Source: RI-283 sp964487925
Lineage (GTDB): Bacteria > Pseudomonadota > Gammaproteobacteria > SZUA-140
NCBI GenBank assembly: GCA_964487925.1
Contig: CAZASZ010000014.1
Location: 1-38,305 of the forward strand
Length of the DNA stretch: 38,305 nt
Reading direction: 5' to 3'
A program made the position numbers and the translations under genes. Below are positions 17,267 through 27,477 of the stretch, in pieces. The notes below the pieces were generated by a model. The model was not told the DNA's origin, searched no databases, and saw only the letters and a list, made by a program, of their open reading frames with translations. Numbering within the stretch: the stretch's first letter is position 1; every line of letters begins with the position of its first letter.

Positions 17267-18634
17267 ATGGATTTTGAAGAATTAACGGTGATTTCCCCGA
17301 TCGACGGGCGGTATGGGAGTAAGACCGAGAGCTTGCGTCCTATCTTCAGTGAGTTTGGCCTGATTCATCAGCGTGTTCGGGTGGAAATTGAATGGTTGAA
17401 AGGACTCTCTGATCTCCCCGGAGTCATTGAGGTCCCCACGCTCAGCGAGCACGGACGTAATGTTCTGGACCGGATCGTGGAACGCTTCAATATCGATGAT
17501 GCGCGTAGGGTCAAGAACATCGAGCGGACGACCAATCACGACGTCAAGGCTGTCGAATATTTTCTCAAGGAGAAGGTATCGGGGAACAACGAGCTTGAGG
17601 CCGTGGCCGAGTTCATGCATTTCGCATGTACCTCGGAGGATATCAACAATCTGGCCTATGCCCTGATCCTGGCTGATGCTCGGGTCCAGGTGATCCTGCC
17701 GGCCATGGATGAGATCATCGATACTCTCACTGCTATGGCGCATACGCTCGCGGATGTCGCCTTGCTGTCGCGCACCCACGGTCAGACCGCCACACCGACC
17801 ACGATGGGTAAAGAGATCGCCAATGTCGTCGTCCGCCTGCGCAGACAACGTGAGCAACTCGTCGATGTCGAGATTCTTGGCAAGATCAACGGTGCGACCG
17901 GTGGCTATAACGCCCACTTGATCGCGTACCCGGAGGTTGACTGGCCGAGTGTGAGTCAGTCCTTCGTCGAAGCTCTTGGGTTGACCTGGAACCCCTATAC
18001 GACCCAAATCGAGCCCCATGACTATATCGCAGAGTACTTCGCCGCTGTAGGCCGTTTCAACACCATCATGATTGATCTGTGCCGGGACATCTGGGGTTAT
18101 ATCTCTGTGGGTTATTTTCGCCAGAAGACTGTTGCCGGTGAGATAGGCTCCTCTACCATGCCGCATAAGGTCAATCCGATCGATTTCGAGAATGCGGAGG
18201 GTAATCTCGGGCTTGCCAACGCAATTTTTCATCATCTATCGGAAAAGCTTCCGATTTCGCGGTGGCAGCGCGACCTTAGTGATTCAACGGTCTTGAGAAA
18301 TCTTGGTGTCGGTGTTGCGCACGGCGTAATCGCATATCAATCCTGCCTAAAGGGGCTGGGGAAACTCGAATGCAACGAGGACCGGATCGCTACGGATCTC
18401 GATGCTGCCTGGGAGGTCTTGGCGGAGGCTGTACAGACCGTCATGCGTCGTTATGGGGTCGAGAGTCCTTACGAAAAGCTCAAGGAGCTGACACGGGGGC
18501 GGGGTATTGACGTGGAACGCATGCGTGCCTTCATCACTACACTCGAGATCCCGGAGGAAGCGAAGGCTCGGTTGCTGGCGCTTACTCCGGCCGGTTATAT
18601 CGGAAGAGCGGCGGAGCTGGCGCGGGAAGTGTGA
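17267..18634 (+). CDS. purB: Adenylosuccinate lyase
   Basis: Cleaves SAICAR and adenylosuccinate, releasing fumarate, in purine synthesis. It is 455 aa against 456 in E. coli. Landmarks are SPIDGRYGSKTESLRPIFSE, the TNHDVKAVEYFLKEK segment, SRTHGQTATPTTMGKE with the catalytic His, and the superfamily signature GEIGSSTMPHKVNPIDFENAEG with the mobile catalytic Ser loop. AGGAG stands 7 nt before ATG 17267. A strong terminator ends the unit about 110 nt after the stop. Confidence 0.97.
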   Translation: MDFEELTVISPIDGRYGSKTESLRPIFSEFGLIHQRVRVEIEWLKGLSDLPGVIEVPTLSEHGRNVLDRIVERFNIDDARRVKNIERTTNHDVKAVEYFLKEKVSGNNELEAVAEFMHFACTSEDINNLAYALILADARVQVILPAMDEIIDTLTAMAHTLADVALLSRTHGQTATPTTMGKEIANVVVRLRRQREQLVDVEILGKINGATGGYNAHLIAYPEVDWPSVSQSFVEALGLTWNPYTTQIEPHDYIAEYFAAVGRFNTIMIDLCRDIWGYISVGYFRQKTVAGEIGSSTMPHKVNPIDFENAEGNLGLANAIFHHLSEKLPISRWQRDLSDSTVLRNLGVGVAHGVIAYQSCLKGLGKLECNEDRIATDLDAAWEVLAEAVQTVMRRYGVESPYEKLKELTRGRGIDVERMRAFITTLEIPEEAKARLLALTPAGYIGRAAELAREV

Positions 18635-18964
18635 ACCCGGTCACAGCATGGTGTGATGCGACTGTGGAGAATAGCGGTTGTAGGGATAGATCGTGATGCA
18701 GCTGCACCGTCCTCCTCCGGTGTGTCACGCACCCTCTCTTCGAGCCCGGGCTACCATCTCCTCCTCCATGGTAGCCCGGGTTTTTTATTGTCCCATCGAT
18801 TTATATTCTTGACGGCCCCGGCGGGCCAATAGATGGTAGCCATTCAGTCACGACTGAGTGATAATCTGCGTTTATCCGACGAGTGCCCAGTCTCTTTCCT
18901 GGTGTGCTACGTTGCGACTCAAAAACACCTTTAATCGTATTTAAAGAAATTATTAAACAATAAG
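18635..18964. other. Intergenic region between purB and rnhB
   Basis: These 330 bp hold the purB terminator (18745-18786) and then about 180 bp with no supported gene. A TTGACG at 18809-18814 has no convincing -10 partner. The last 45 bp are very AT-rich and lead directly into rnhB without a visible Shine-Dalgarno sequence. The upstream partners common in other gammaproteobacteria (lpxA, lpxB) are not here. Confidence 0.7.
18745..18786 (+). terminator. Strong intrinsic terminator after purB
   Basis: CCCGGGCTACCAT (18745-18757) pairs perfectly with ATGGTAGCCCGGG (18768-18780). The 10-nt loop is pyrimidine-only (CTCCTCCTCC) and six T residues follow. This is the strongest terminator in the window. 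Confidence 0.95.
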
Positions 18965-19531
18965 ATGTGCTTATTAGTTGCTGGGGTGGATGAGGTTGGT
19001 AGGGGGCCGCTTGCGGGGCCTGTTGTGGCCGCCGCGGTGATCCTTGATCCCTCTCGCCCGATTACTGGGCTCGCTGATTCCAAAGTGCTGACCGAACGTC
19101 GCCGTGAGGCCTTGAATGAGGTCATCTTGGAACAGGCGCTGGCCTGGGCGATCGGCCGTGCGGAGGTCGCTGAAATCGACGAGATCAATATTCTTCAAGC
19201 TAGCCTTCTCGCGATGCAGCGCGCCGTTGCCGAGTTGATCCATCGGCCGGAGATGGCATTGATCGATGGCAATCGCTGTCCGATTCTATCTTGTCCGGCA
19301 CGCGCGATCGTGGGCGGAGACCGGATCGAACCAGCGATTTCAGCTGCGTCCATTATCGCCAAGGTCGCTCGTGATCGCGAGATGACGACGCTCGCGACCC
19401 TTTATCCGGAGTACGGTTTTGCGCGCCATAAAGGCTATCCGACCGCCGCTCACCTCAAGGCACTTTCTGAATATGGTGTGACGCCGATACATCGTAGGAG
19501 CTTTGGACCTGTGCGCAGGTTGTTGTCATGA
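18965..19531 (+). CDS. rnhB: Ribonuclease HII
   Basis: Cuts RNA in RNA-DNA hybrids and starts removal of single ribonucleotides from DNA. It is 188 aa, slightly short at the N-terminus compared with the E. coli 198. It begins MCLLVAGVDEVGRGPLAGPVV with active-site Asp9 and Glu10, then LADSKVLTERRRE, ALIDGNRCP (third acidic residue), and SAASIIAKVARDREM, all family motifs. The ATG lies in AT-rich DNA without a clear ribosome site. A TAA stop 33 nt upstream in frame rules out a long extension. It overlaps dnaE by 4 nt (ATGA). Confidence 0.95.
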   Translation: MCLLVAGVDEVGRGPLAGPVVAAAVILDPSRPITGLADSKVLTERRREALNEVILEQALAWAIGRAEVAEIDEINILQASLLAMQRAVAELIHRPEMALIDGNRCPILSCPARAIVGGDRIEPAISAASIIAKVARDREMTTLATLYPEYGFARHKGYPTAAHLKALSEYGVTPIHRRSFGPVRRLLS

Positions 19532-22500
19532 CCGTCGATTCCAGCTTTATTCATCTCCACGTGCACTCGGAGTACTCCCTGATCGACGGCTGTATCCGTA
19601 TCAAGGAGCTCGTCAAACAGGCTGCGGCCATGGGCATGCCAGCGGTCGCGGTAACTGACCACGCCAATCTGTTTGCGATGGTTAAGTTCTATCGGGCGGC
19701 GCAGCAGGCGGGTGTTAAGCCCATTATCGGTGCGGACCTACCGCTGTTTCCCGACGCCGGACAGACCGAGAAGGGGCGTGTTGTATTGCTCTGCATGAAT
19801 CGTATCGGATATCTCCATCTCACCCGCTTAATCACAAGGGCTTACATTGAGGGCCAGGTGGGTGGCCAACCGGGCATCCGGCGCTCCTGGCTTGAGGATG
19901 CCAACGAGGGTTTGATCGCCCTGTCTGGTGTGCAAGGCGATATCGGGCAGGCCCTGACACAGGGGGACCAGGATGCTGCTGACGCGTTGCTACGCGATTG
20001 GCTGAGGTTGTTCCCCGGCCGCTTTTATCTGGAGGTTCAGCGCACGTCTCGTCCTGGTGACGAGGATTTTCTGCATGCCGCCCATGCGTTGGCCACCACG
20101 CATGGACTGCCCTTGGTAGCCGCCAATGATGTGCGCTTTTTGACCCAGGACGGATTCGAGGCCCACGAGGCGCGGGTTTGTATTCATGATGGTCGGACCC
20201 TTGATGATCCCAGGCGCCCCCGGCATTACAGTGATCAGCAGTATCTCAAGTCTCCTCAAGAGATGGCAGAGACCTTCGCCGACTTGCCCGAGGCCCTGCA
20301 AAATAGCGTCGAGATCGCCAAACGATGCAATCTTGAACTGAAACTCGGACACAATGTGCTGCCGGAATTTCCAGTGCCCGACGGCATGGACGCGTCGTCC
20401 TTCCTGCGCCACGAGGCCGGTCGCGGACTCGAGGATCGCTTGGCCGTGGCTGAGCGGGCCTTGGGCGCGCAGCTCTCGCTTGAGCAGCGTCAAGCCTACG
20501 AGGAGCGCCTCGTACATGAGCTCAATGTCATCTGTGACATGGGTTTTCCGGGCTACTTTCTGATCGTTGCCGACTTCATTCGCTGGTCTAAGGAGAATGG
20601 GATCCCGGTGGGGCCGGGAAGGGGATCCGGCGCGGGCTCGCTTGTGGCCTATTCGCTCGGGATCACCGACCTGGATCCGATCGAATACGACCTCCTGTTC
20701 GAGCGCTTTCTAAATCCCGAGCGTGTATCAATGCCCGACTTCGACGTCGACTTTTGCATGGATGGTCGTGACCGTGTCATCGATTATGTCGCGCAACGAT
20801 ATGGTCGTAATCATGTCTCCCAAATCATCACCTATGGCACCATGGCGGCCAAGGCCGTGGTGCGGGACGTAGGTCGTGTTTTAGGGCATCCCTACGGCTT
20901 TGTCGACCAACTGGCCAAGCTGATACCGTTCGACCTCGGTATTACCTTGGACAAGGCCCTGGAGCAGGAGGAGCAACTCCGCGAGCGTTATGAGCAGGAC
21001 GAGGAGGTGCGTGGACTGATCGACCTGGCCAGGCGCTTAGAGGGCTTGGTCAGGAACGCTGGCAAGCATGCCGGTGGTATTGTGATCGCTCCGTCGGATC
21101 TGACGGATTTCTCACCCCTTTATTGTGAAGAGGGCTCTCAGAGTACAGTCACACAGTTTGACAAAAACGACATCGAGGCGGTGGGCCTCGTCAAGTTCGA
21201 CTTCTTGGGCCTGCGCACGCTGACAATCATCGATTGGGCCGTCCGGACGATCAATCGCCAGGCCGTCGAAACCGACGCCGATCCGCTCGACATTAGTCTG
21301 ATCCCGCGGGACGATCCAGCGGCCTTCGATCTACTGAAGGCTTGCCAGACGACGGCTGTCTTCCAACTCGAATCCCGCGGCATGAAGGACTTAATCAAGC
21401 GGCTGCAGCCGGATTGCTTTGAGGACATCGTCGCCCTTGTTGCTCTGTTTAGGCCCGGACCACTGCAGTCGGGCATGGTCGACGATTTCATCGATCGTAA
21501 ACATGGTCGGGCGACCGTGGCCTATCCGCACCCTGATCTCGCGCCGGCTTTGAAACCAACCTATGGCGTTATTCTCTACCAGGAACAGGTCATGCAGATC
21601 GCTCAGGTGCTGGCCTGTTACACCTTGGGTCAGGCCGATCTGTTGCGTCGAGCCATGGGTAAGAAGAAACCTGAAGAGATGGCCAAGCAGCGCCAGATCT
21701 TTCTCGATGGAGCAGTGGCTCGCGAGGTCGATAAAGATACCGCCGGTTCGATATTCGATCTCATGGAGAAGTTTGCCGGTTACGGTTTCAATAAATCACA
21801 CTCGGCGGCCTATGCCCTGGTTGCCTATCAAACAGCGTGGCTCAAGGCCCATCACCCGGCGCCCTTCATGGCGGCCGTTCTGTCGGCGGATATGGACCAT
21901 ACCGACAAGGTGGTTATGTTGATAGAGGAATGCCGGCATATGGAGATCGAAGTACAGCCGCCGGACGTGAATCGCTGTGAATACGCCTTTTCGGTCGCTA
22001 ACGAAAAGACGATTCGGTATGGCTTGGGTGCGATTAAGGGGGTTGGCGAGTCGGCGCTCGAGGCGATTGTCGATGAGCGTGAACAGAATGGCGCCTTTGA
22101 AGACCTTTTCGAGCTATGTCGCCGAATCGATCTGCGTAAAGCCAATCGGCGTGTCTTAGAGGCCTTGATCAAGGCAGGGGCGCTGGATAGTATGGACATC
22201 CATCGTGCCCGGTCCATGGCCCAGTTGACGGCCGCGCTGCAGGCCGCCGAGCGTCAGTCTCGAGACGATGCGGCGGGACAGAATGACCTGTTCGGCCTTT
22301 CGCCCACGATCATTGTGCCGGAGCCCTCGGGCGAAGGCAGGACGGCCTTGCCGGATGTCCCCGAGTGGAGCGATGAGGTCCGCTTGCGTGGTGAGAAGGA
22401 GACTCTGGGGCTTTATCTGACGGGACATCCCATTGATCGATTTGAGGACGACCTCAAGCAGATAGTCAGCCAGCGGATAGTCGAACTCAATCCGGTTGGC

Positions 22501-23010
22501 GAACAAAAGGCCACGATCGCGGGCATGGTCGTTGATCTTCGTACGATGAACAGTCGGCGCGGTGACCGAATTGCCTTCGTCACTCTGGACGATCGTAGCG
22601 GCCGCCTTGAAGTCGCTTTTTTTTCCGAGGCCTATCAGGAATATCGGGATCTGTTGGCCAAGGATCGTATCCTGGTGGTCTCGGGGACGATCAGTCTGGA
22701 CGACTATTCCGGTGGTTGCCGGATGAGCGTGGATCTGGCGTACGAGATAGAGCAGGCGCGCGAGCGCTACGCCCGACGACTTGAGATCGACGTGGAGCCC
22801 AGTCAGGTGGACGCCGTTTTCAATAAACGTCTGTCCGACACTTTACAGCCTTACCGTGATGGGCGATGCCCGATTCATATCAACTATTTGGGCCCAGATG
22901 CTCTCGCTCGGATAGCACTCGGTCCAGAGTGGACCGTACACCCGGCCGAAGAGCTGCTCCTCCGCCTGCGCGAGATCTCGGGCCAAGAGCGGGTTCGGAT
23001 GGTCTATTGA
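19528..23010 (+). CDS. dnaE: DNA polymerase III alpha subunit
   Basis: The replicative polymerase of the chromosome, 1160 aa, exactly in the family range. The N-terminal PHP domain starts FIHLHVHSEYSLIDGCIR. The palm holds PGRGSGAGSLVAYSLGITDLDP and the catalytic motif MPDFDVDFCMDGRD with two of the three acidic residues. Then come the fingers (FNKSHSAAYALVAYQTAWLK), a helix-hairpin-helix region, an OB fold (ATIAGMVVDLRTMNSRRGDRIAFVTLDD) and a C-terminal tail. It works with the proofreading subunit DnaQ, also in this window, and the beta clamp. Its ATG overlaps the rnhB stop. Confidence 0.98.
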   Translation: MTVDSSFIHLHVHSEYSLIDGCIRIKELVKQAAAMGMPAVAVTDHANLFAMVKFYRAAQQAGVKPIIGADLPLFPDAGQTEKGRVVLLCMNRIGYLHLTRLITRAYIEGQVGGQPGIRRSWLEDANEGLIALSGVQGDIGQALTQGDQDAADALLRDWLRLFPGRFYLEVQRTSRPGDEDFLHAAHALATTHGLPLVAANDVRFLTQDGFEAHEARVCIHDGRTLDDPRRPRHYSDQQYLKSPQEMAETFADLPEALQNSVEIAKRCNLELKLGHNVLPEFPVPDGMDASSFLRHEAGRGLEDRLAVAERALGAQLSLEQRQAYEERLVHELNVICDMGFPGYFLIVADFIRWSKENGIPVGPGRGSGAGSLVAYSLGITDLDPIEYDLLFERFLNPERVSMPDFDVDFCMDGRDRVIDYVAQRYGRNHVSQIITYGTMAAKAVVRDVGRVLGHPYGFVDQLAKLIPFDLGITLDKALEQEEQLRERYEQDEEVRGLIDLARRLEGLVRNAGKHAGGIVIAPSDLTDFSPLYCEEGSQSTVTQFDKNDIEAVGLVKFDFLGLRTLTIIDWAVRTINRQAVETDADPLDISLIPRDDPAAFDLLKACQTTAVFQLESRGMKDLIKRLQPDCFEDIVALVALFRPGPLQSGMVDDFIDRKHGRATVAYPHPDLAPALKPTYGVILYQEQVMQIAQVLACYTLGQADLLRRAMGKKKPEEMAKQRQIFLDGAVAREVDKDTAGSIFDLMEKFAGYGFNKSHSAAYALVAYQTAWLKAHHPAPFMAAVLSADMDHTDKVVMLIEECRHMEIEVQPPDVNRCEYAFSVANEKTIRYGLGAIKGVGESALEAIVDEREQNGAFEDLFELCRRIDLRKANRRVLEALIKAGALDSMDIHRARSMAQLTAALQAAERQSRDDAAGQNDLFGLSPTIIVPEPSGEGRTALPDVPEWSDEVRLRGEKETLGLYLTGHPIDRFEDDLKQIVSQRIVELNPVGEQKATIAGMVVDLRTMNSRRGDRIAFVTLDDRSGRLEVAFFSEAYQEYRDLLAKDRILVVSGTISLDDYSGGCRMSVDLAYEIEQARERYARRLEIDVEPSQVDAVFNKRLSDTLQPYRDGRCPIHINYLGPDALARIALGPEWTVHPAEELLLRLREISGQERVRMVY

Positions 23011-23148
23011 GGGTAGGTGGTTGCATGGCGGCCGGGACTATGGCAGGTTGTTTGAACACGCGCCGAAGGGTGTATCACTGTGTTGGAAACGATCTCTGAA
23101 TACAAATGATGCGAACTAATAACAAAATCTAGAGGAAAGCGCCCGAAC

Positions 23149-24108
23149 ATGAACCTTAATTACCTTGAATTCGAACGACCCATCGCCGAACTGGAGGGCA
23201 AGGTGGAGGAGCTCCGTCAGATGGAGCAGACTCAGGAGCTTCACCTCGGCGAGGAGATACAGCGCCTTGAGGGCAAGTGTCGTAAACTGAGCGAGTCGAT
23301 CTTTTCCTCCCTGACGCCCTGGCAGGTGTCACAGCTTGCCCGTCACCCGTTGCGTCCCTATACGAAGGACTACATCGAGGCCATCTTCACGGACTTCGAG
23401 GAGTTGCATGGAGACCGCCATTACGCGGACGATCCAGCCATTATCGGTGGAGTGGCGCGGATCGATGGGCGGCCAGTTATCGTTATCGGCCAGCAGAAGG
23501 GACGTGATACCCGCGAAAAGGTGCGGCGCAACTTTGGTATGCCCCGACCAGAGGGTTATCGCAAGGCCCTACGACTCATGCAGTTGGCCGAGCGTTTCAG
23601 ACTGCCCATCCTTACCTTCATTGATACGCCGGGGGCCTATCCCGGGGTCGGCGCAGAAGAGCGGGGACAGAGCGAGGCCATCGCCCAGAATCTACTCGTC
23701 ATGTCGGCATTACGTACGCCGATCATCTGTACGGTTATTGGAGAAGGTGGCTCCGGCGGGGCACTTGCCATCGGTGTAGGCGACCACCTGATCATGCTGC
23801 AGTACAGCACCTACTCGGTCATTTCGCCCGAAGGGTGCGCCTCGATCCTCTGGAAGAGCGCCGATAAGGCATCCGATGCGGCTGAGGCCATGGGCATCAC
23901 TTCTGACCGTCTTCTTGAACTCGGTCTGATTGACCGTATCATTAGTGAACCTCTAGGCGGCGCGCATCGAGATCCGGTCCTACAGGCGGATACTCTCCAT
24001 CAGGCCCTGAGCGAGGAGCTCATGCGTCTCGATGGCATCGCCATCGATGAACTGATCAAGTCACGTTACCAGCGGCTCATGCAGTACGGTGTCTACAAGG
24101 AGTCCTGA
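23149..24108 (+). CDS. accA: Acetyl-CoA carboxylase carboxyltransferase alpha subunit
   Basis: With AccD it transfers carboxyl from biotin to acetyl-CoA, the first step of fatty acid synthesis. It is 319 aa, the E. coli length. It starts MNLNYLEFERPIAELEGKVEEL with a helical N-terminus, followed by LHGDRHYADDPAIIGG, RNFGMPRPEGYRKALRLM, FIDTPGAYPGVGAEERGQ and GEGGSGGALAIGVGD with the oxyanion-type glycines. GAGGAAAG precedes the ATG. It lies 138 nt after dnaE and overlaps or abuts tilS, as is usual. Confidence 0.97.
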   Translation: MNLNYLEFERPIAELEGKVEELRQMEQTQELHLGEEIQRLEGKCRKLSESIFSSLTPWQVSQLARHPLRPYTKDYIEAIFTDFEELHGDRHYADDPAIIGGVARIDGRPVIVIGQQKGRDTREKVRRNFGMPRPEGYRKALRLMQLAERFRLPILTFIDTPGAYPGVGAEERGQSEAIAQNLLVMSALRTPIICTVIGEGGSGGALAIGVGDHLIMLQYSTYSVISPEGCASILWKSADKASDAAEAMGITSDRLLELGLIDRIISEPLGGAHRDPVLQADTLHQALSEELMRLDGIAIDELIKSRYQRLMQYGVYKES

Positions 24109-24112
24109 TCGG

Positions 24113-25450
24113 TTGCTGCAGGTCGTCGAATCGACCCTGCATTCATTCCCCGATACCAGCTGTTATCTCGTTGCCTTCAGTGGCGGCCGAGACTCGCACG
24201 TCCTGCTGTACCTCATGGCCCAATTGCGCGAACGGAATACAACGCCGCTAGCTGCCGTTCACGTTCACCACGGTCTGCAAGATGCTGCCGACACTTGGTG
24301 CACCCATTGTGAAGCCGTGTGCCGGAATCTCAATATTCCAATCGAGATTGTTCGTATCAACGCCCATCCTTCGATAGGACAGAGCCCGGAGGATGCCGCC
24401 CGACAGGCGCGCTATGCTGCCTTGGCGGAAGGGATATCTCCGGGTGGAATGCTTCTGACCGCACATCACCAGGATGATCAGGCAGAGACGGTATTGCTCC
24501 AACTCCTTCGCGGTAGCGGGCCGGAAGGTCTATCGGCCATGCCTATTTGTTCCGAGTTTAGCTTAGGACTTCATGTCCGGCCTCTGCTGGACGTCTCCAG
24601 GGAAGAGATCGAGGGCTGTGCCCAATATCTTGGCTTGGATTGGATCGAGGATACGAGCAACCAGGACTGCGCCTTTGATCGCAACCGCCTGCGTCACGAT
24701 ATAGTCCCGTTACTTAAGGCCCATTGGCCCGCGTTTTCCAAAACCCTAGCCCGATCCGCTCGCCACTGCGCCGAAGCGTCCGTGCTGATTAGAGCGATGG
24801 CGGCTGAGGACCTGGAGAGATGTGGTCTAGCGGAATTACCCCGTACACTCTCGATCGAGAGTTTGAACACGCTCTCGGGTGCGCGGCAAGCTCAAGTCTT
24901 GCGTCTGTGGGTACGGAAGCAACGTCTTCAGTTGCCGACATCCGCCCATATCGAGCAGATACGGTCATCGGTGCTGACGGTCGATCTCGCGCATCATTCT
25001 CCTCAGGTTTCCTGGGGGAATGTCATGGTCCGGGCCTGGCGGGGGAGACTTTATCTCGGCGACAAGCGCAAGCTCGGTGATTGTGAACTTCAGGATTTGG
25101 CACCGATTGTTTGGCCGATTGGGGTCAAGACACTTCTCTTGCCGGATATTGGATGTTTGAAACAGATCCCGGCTAACGGAGTCGGTGTTCTACGGGCTTG
25201 TCTGGTGCAAGGGCTAATTACCGTGCGTTTCCGCAACGGTGGGGAGCGTTGCCGCTTGCCCGGAGAGAAACATCACAGGCGTTTGAAGCAACTCCTACAG
25301 GACAGCGATATCCCGCCGTGGGAACGGGCACGTTTGCCCTTGATCTATATTGATGACGAGTTAGCGGCCGTTGCCGACCGTTGGGTATGCGCGCCGTTTG
25401 CAGCAAGCGAAGGCGACGAGGGAGTCCGGTTCGTTTACGAGCCGGGGTGA
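24113..25450 (+). CDS. tilS: tRNA(Ile)-lysidine synthase
   Basis: Converts C34 of tRNA-Ile(CAU) to lysidine so it reads AUA. It is 445 aa. The N-terminal PP-loop ATPase has LVAFSGGRDSHVLL (ATP site) and the HVHHGLQ and TAHHQDDQAETVLLQLLRGSG motifs. The C-terminal half includes VRFRNGGERCRLPGEKHHRRLKQLLQD, the TilS C-terminal domain. The frame is open from a GTG at 24089 inside accA; I prefer TTG 24113 because AAGGAG (24097-24102) lies 10 nt before it and the PP-loop then starts near residue 20 as in E. coli. Either start would be coupled to accA. Confidence 0.93.
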   Translation: MLQVVESTLHSFPDTSCYLVAFSGGRDSHVLLYLMAQLRERNTTPLAAVHVHHGLQDAADTWCTHCEAVCRNLNIPIEIVRINAHPSIGQSPEDAARQARYAALAEGISPGGMLLTAHHQDDQAETVLLQLLRGSGPEGLSAMPICSEFSLGLHVRPLLDVSREEIEGCAQYLGLDWIEDTSNQDCAFDRNRLRHDIVPLLKAHWPAFSKTLARSARHCAEASVLIRAMAAEDLERCGLAELPRTLSIESLNTLSGARQAQVLRLWVRKQRLQLPTSAHIEQIRSSVLTVDLAHHSPQVSWGNVMVRAWRGRLYLGDKRKLGDCELQDLAPIVWPIGVKTLLLPDIGCLKQIPANGVGVLRACLVQGLITVRFRNGGERCRLPGEKHHRRLKQLLQDSDIPPWERARLPLIYIDDELAAVADRWVCAPFAASEGDEGVRFVYEPG

Positions 25451-25462
25451 GACGTCGTCGTT

Positions 25463-27427
25463 CTATGCTTTGCCCTGGAGTTGGAGCAATATGGCCTCAT
25501 TTTCCAGCGTCGAGGTGTCCTGATTTATCTCCTCACCGCGGGCAATTATCTTGAGCAGGCGTCGCATGATCTTGCCTGAACGGGTCTTGGGCAGGTTGTC
25601 GGCGTAGCGGATGTCGTCCGGACGGGCGATCGGACCGATCTCGGTGGCGACCCATTTTCTTAGCTCCTTGGTCAAGACTTCATCGATACCATTTTCTGGG
25701 CGGGGACCCTTGAGGACGACATAGGCGAAGATAGCCTCGCCCTTGATGTCATCGGGACGACCGACAACGGCAGCCTCAGCGACCTGGGGATGTGCAACGA
25801 GGGCGGATTCGATCTCCATGGTGCCGAGTCGGTGCCCCGACACATTGAGGACATCATCGATACGGCCCATGATCCAGAAGTAGCCGTCCTTGTCTTTGCG
25901 GGCGCTGTCGCCGGCGAGGTAGAAACGGTTGTTGAACCTGCGCCAATATGTATCGATATACCGCGCATCGTCGCCCCAGATCGTGCGCAGCATGAAGGGC
26001 CAGGGCTTGCGCGCGACGAGATAGCCGCCCTTCTGGGGCTGGGTGACGGAGGCACCGGTCTCGTCGACGATGTCCATCTCAATCCCCGGCAGCGGTTCGG
26101 TGCATGAGCCGGGTTTTGTGGCCGTGGCGCCGGGGACGGGCGCGATCATATTGGCCCCGGTCTCGGTCTGCCACCAAGTATCGACGATAGGGCAGCGATC
26201 GCCGCCGATGACGTCGCGATACCACATCCAGGCCTCCGGGTTGATCGGTTCCCCGACGGTGCCGAGCAGGCGTAGGCATGACAGGTCGTAGCGCGCGGGG
26301 ATGTCGTCGCCCTGTTTCATTAGAGCGCGGATGGCGGTTGGGGCTGTGTAGAAGATGCTGACCTGATGGCGCTGGCAGATGTCCCAAAACCGTCCGGCAT
26401 CCGGGACCGTGGGGGCGCCTTCATAGATCATGACTCGGCCGCCATGGGCGAGCGGACCGTAGGCGACATAACTGTGACCCGTGATCCATCCAACATCCGC
26501 CGTACACCAGTAGAGGTCTTCGGGCTGCAGATCAAAGACCCAGCTCAGGGTGACCATGGTGCCGAGCAGGTAGCCGGCCGAAGCATGCTGAATGCCCTTG
26601 GGCTTTCCGGTGGACCCGGAGGTATAGAGGATAAATAGGGGATGCTCGGCGTCGACCCAGATCGGCTCGCATTCGGCGGCGACGTTGGCCACGGCCTCAT
26701 GCCACCAGATATCACGACCGGCGGTCATCGGGATGTCGTGGGCGGTCCGGCGCAATACGATGACGCCTTCGATCGTGCCCGCGGACTTGTTCAGGGCCTC
26801 GTCGGCGGCCTGCTTGAGCTCGATGATCTTGCCGCCGCGATGGCCGCCATCGGCTGTAATCAGGAATTTGGCGCCAGCGTCGTCTATGCGGTCCTTGAGG
26901 GCCTCTGCCGAAAACCCGCCGAAGACCACCGAATGGATGGCGCCGATCCGGGCGCAGGCCTGCATCGCAATGACGGCCTCGGGAACCATGGGCATGTAGA
27001 TGACGACCCGGTCGCCGGATTCGACGCCGTGGGCGAGCAGGACATTGGCCAGCCGACAGGTCTCGGCATGGAGCTCCCGGTAGGTCAGGTTGCGGGTATC
27101 GCCGGGCTCGCCCTCGAAGACAATCGCGACCTGGTCGCCACGTGCATCGAGATGGCGGTCGAGACAATTATAGGAGACGTTGAGAAGGCCGTCCTGGAAC
27201 CAGCGGTAATGCGGAGCGTTAGATTCGTCTAGAGTCTCGGTGAACGGGGTTTGCCAACTCAGATATTCACGGGCCTGGCGTGCCCAGAAGGCCTGATGAT
27301 CCTCGGCGGCCTCGTCGCGGAGTGATTGAAGCGCAGCGGCATCGATTTGGGTTCGGGCGATGAAGTCGGCGGGTGGCGGGAAAACCCGGTCTTCATGAAG
27401 CACGGAATCGATCTTGTCGCTACTCAT
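25463..27427 (-). CDS. acs: Acetyl-coenzyme A synthetase
   Basis: Activates acetate to acetyl-CoA through acetyl-AMP. It is 654 aa, near the usual 652. It has the AMP-binding P-loop YTSGSTGKPKGIQH, the WWQTETGA motif and the hinge and C-terminal block GRIDDVLNVSGHRLGTMEIE. The PKTRSGKIMRR motif follows, with Lys at about 619 whose acetylation switches off Acs in Salmonella. The ATG at 27427 is preceded by GGAGGG at a 6-nt spacing and gives MSSDKIDSV; the frame runs on to 27472 without a better site. It converges with tilS, 12 bp apart. Confidence 0.96.
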   Translation of the reverse strand: MSSDKIDSVLHEDRVFPPPADFIARTQIDAAALQSLRDEAAEDHQAFWARQAREYLSWQTPFTETLDESNAPHYRWFQDGLLNVSYNCLDRHLDARGDQVAIVFEGEPGDTRNLTYRELHAETCRLANVLLAHGVESGDRVVIYMPMVPEAVIAMQACARIGAIHSVVFGGFSAEALKDRIDDAGAKFLITADGGHRGGKIIELKQAADEALNKSAGTIEGVIVLRRTAHDIPMTAGRDIWWHEAVANVAAECEPIWVDAEHPLFILYTSGSTGKPKGIQHASAGYLLGTMVTLSWVFDLQPEDLYWCTADVGWITGHSYVAYGPLAHGGRVMIYEGAPTVPDAGRFWDICQRHQVSIFYTAPTAIRALMKQGDDIPARYDLSCLRLLGTVGEPINPEAWMWYRDVIGGDRCPIVDTWWQTETGANMIAPVPGATATKPGSCTEPLPGIEMDIVDETGASVTQPQKGGYLVARKPWPFMLRTIWGDDARYIDTYWRRFNNRFYLAGDSARKDKDGYFWIMGRIDDVLNVSGHRLGTMEIESALVAHPQVAEAAVVGRPDDIKGEAIFAYVVLKGPRPENGIDEVLTKELRKWVATEIGPIARPDDIRYADNLPKTRSGKIMRRLLKIIARGEEINQDTSTLENEAILLQLQGKA

Positions 27428-27477
27428 CTTAATCCCTCCTAACGGGTGCTGGCGGTTCCTAAGATTTGGCAAGGCCT

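Noticed and set aside
17282..18235. A 317-codon open frame on the minus strand inside purB
   Set aside because: Wholly antisense to purB, which is certain; the translation has no family features.
18809..18837. Promoter for rnhB starting at TTGACG
   Set aside because: No acceptable -10 box follows at 16-18 nt, and the site is over 120 nt from the gene.
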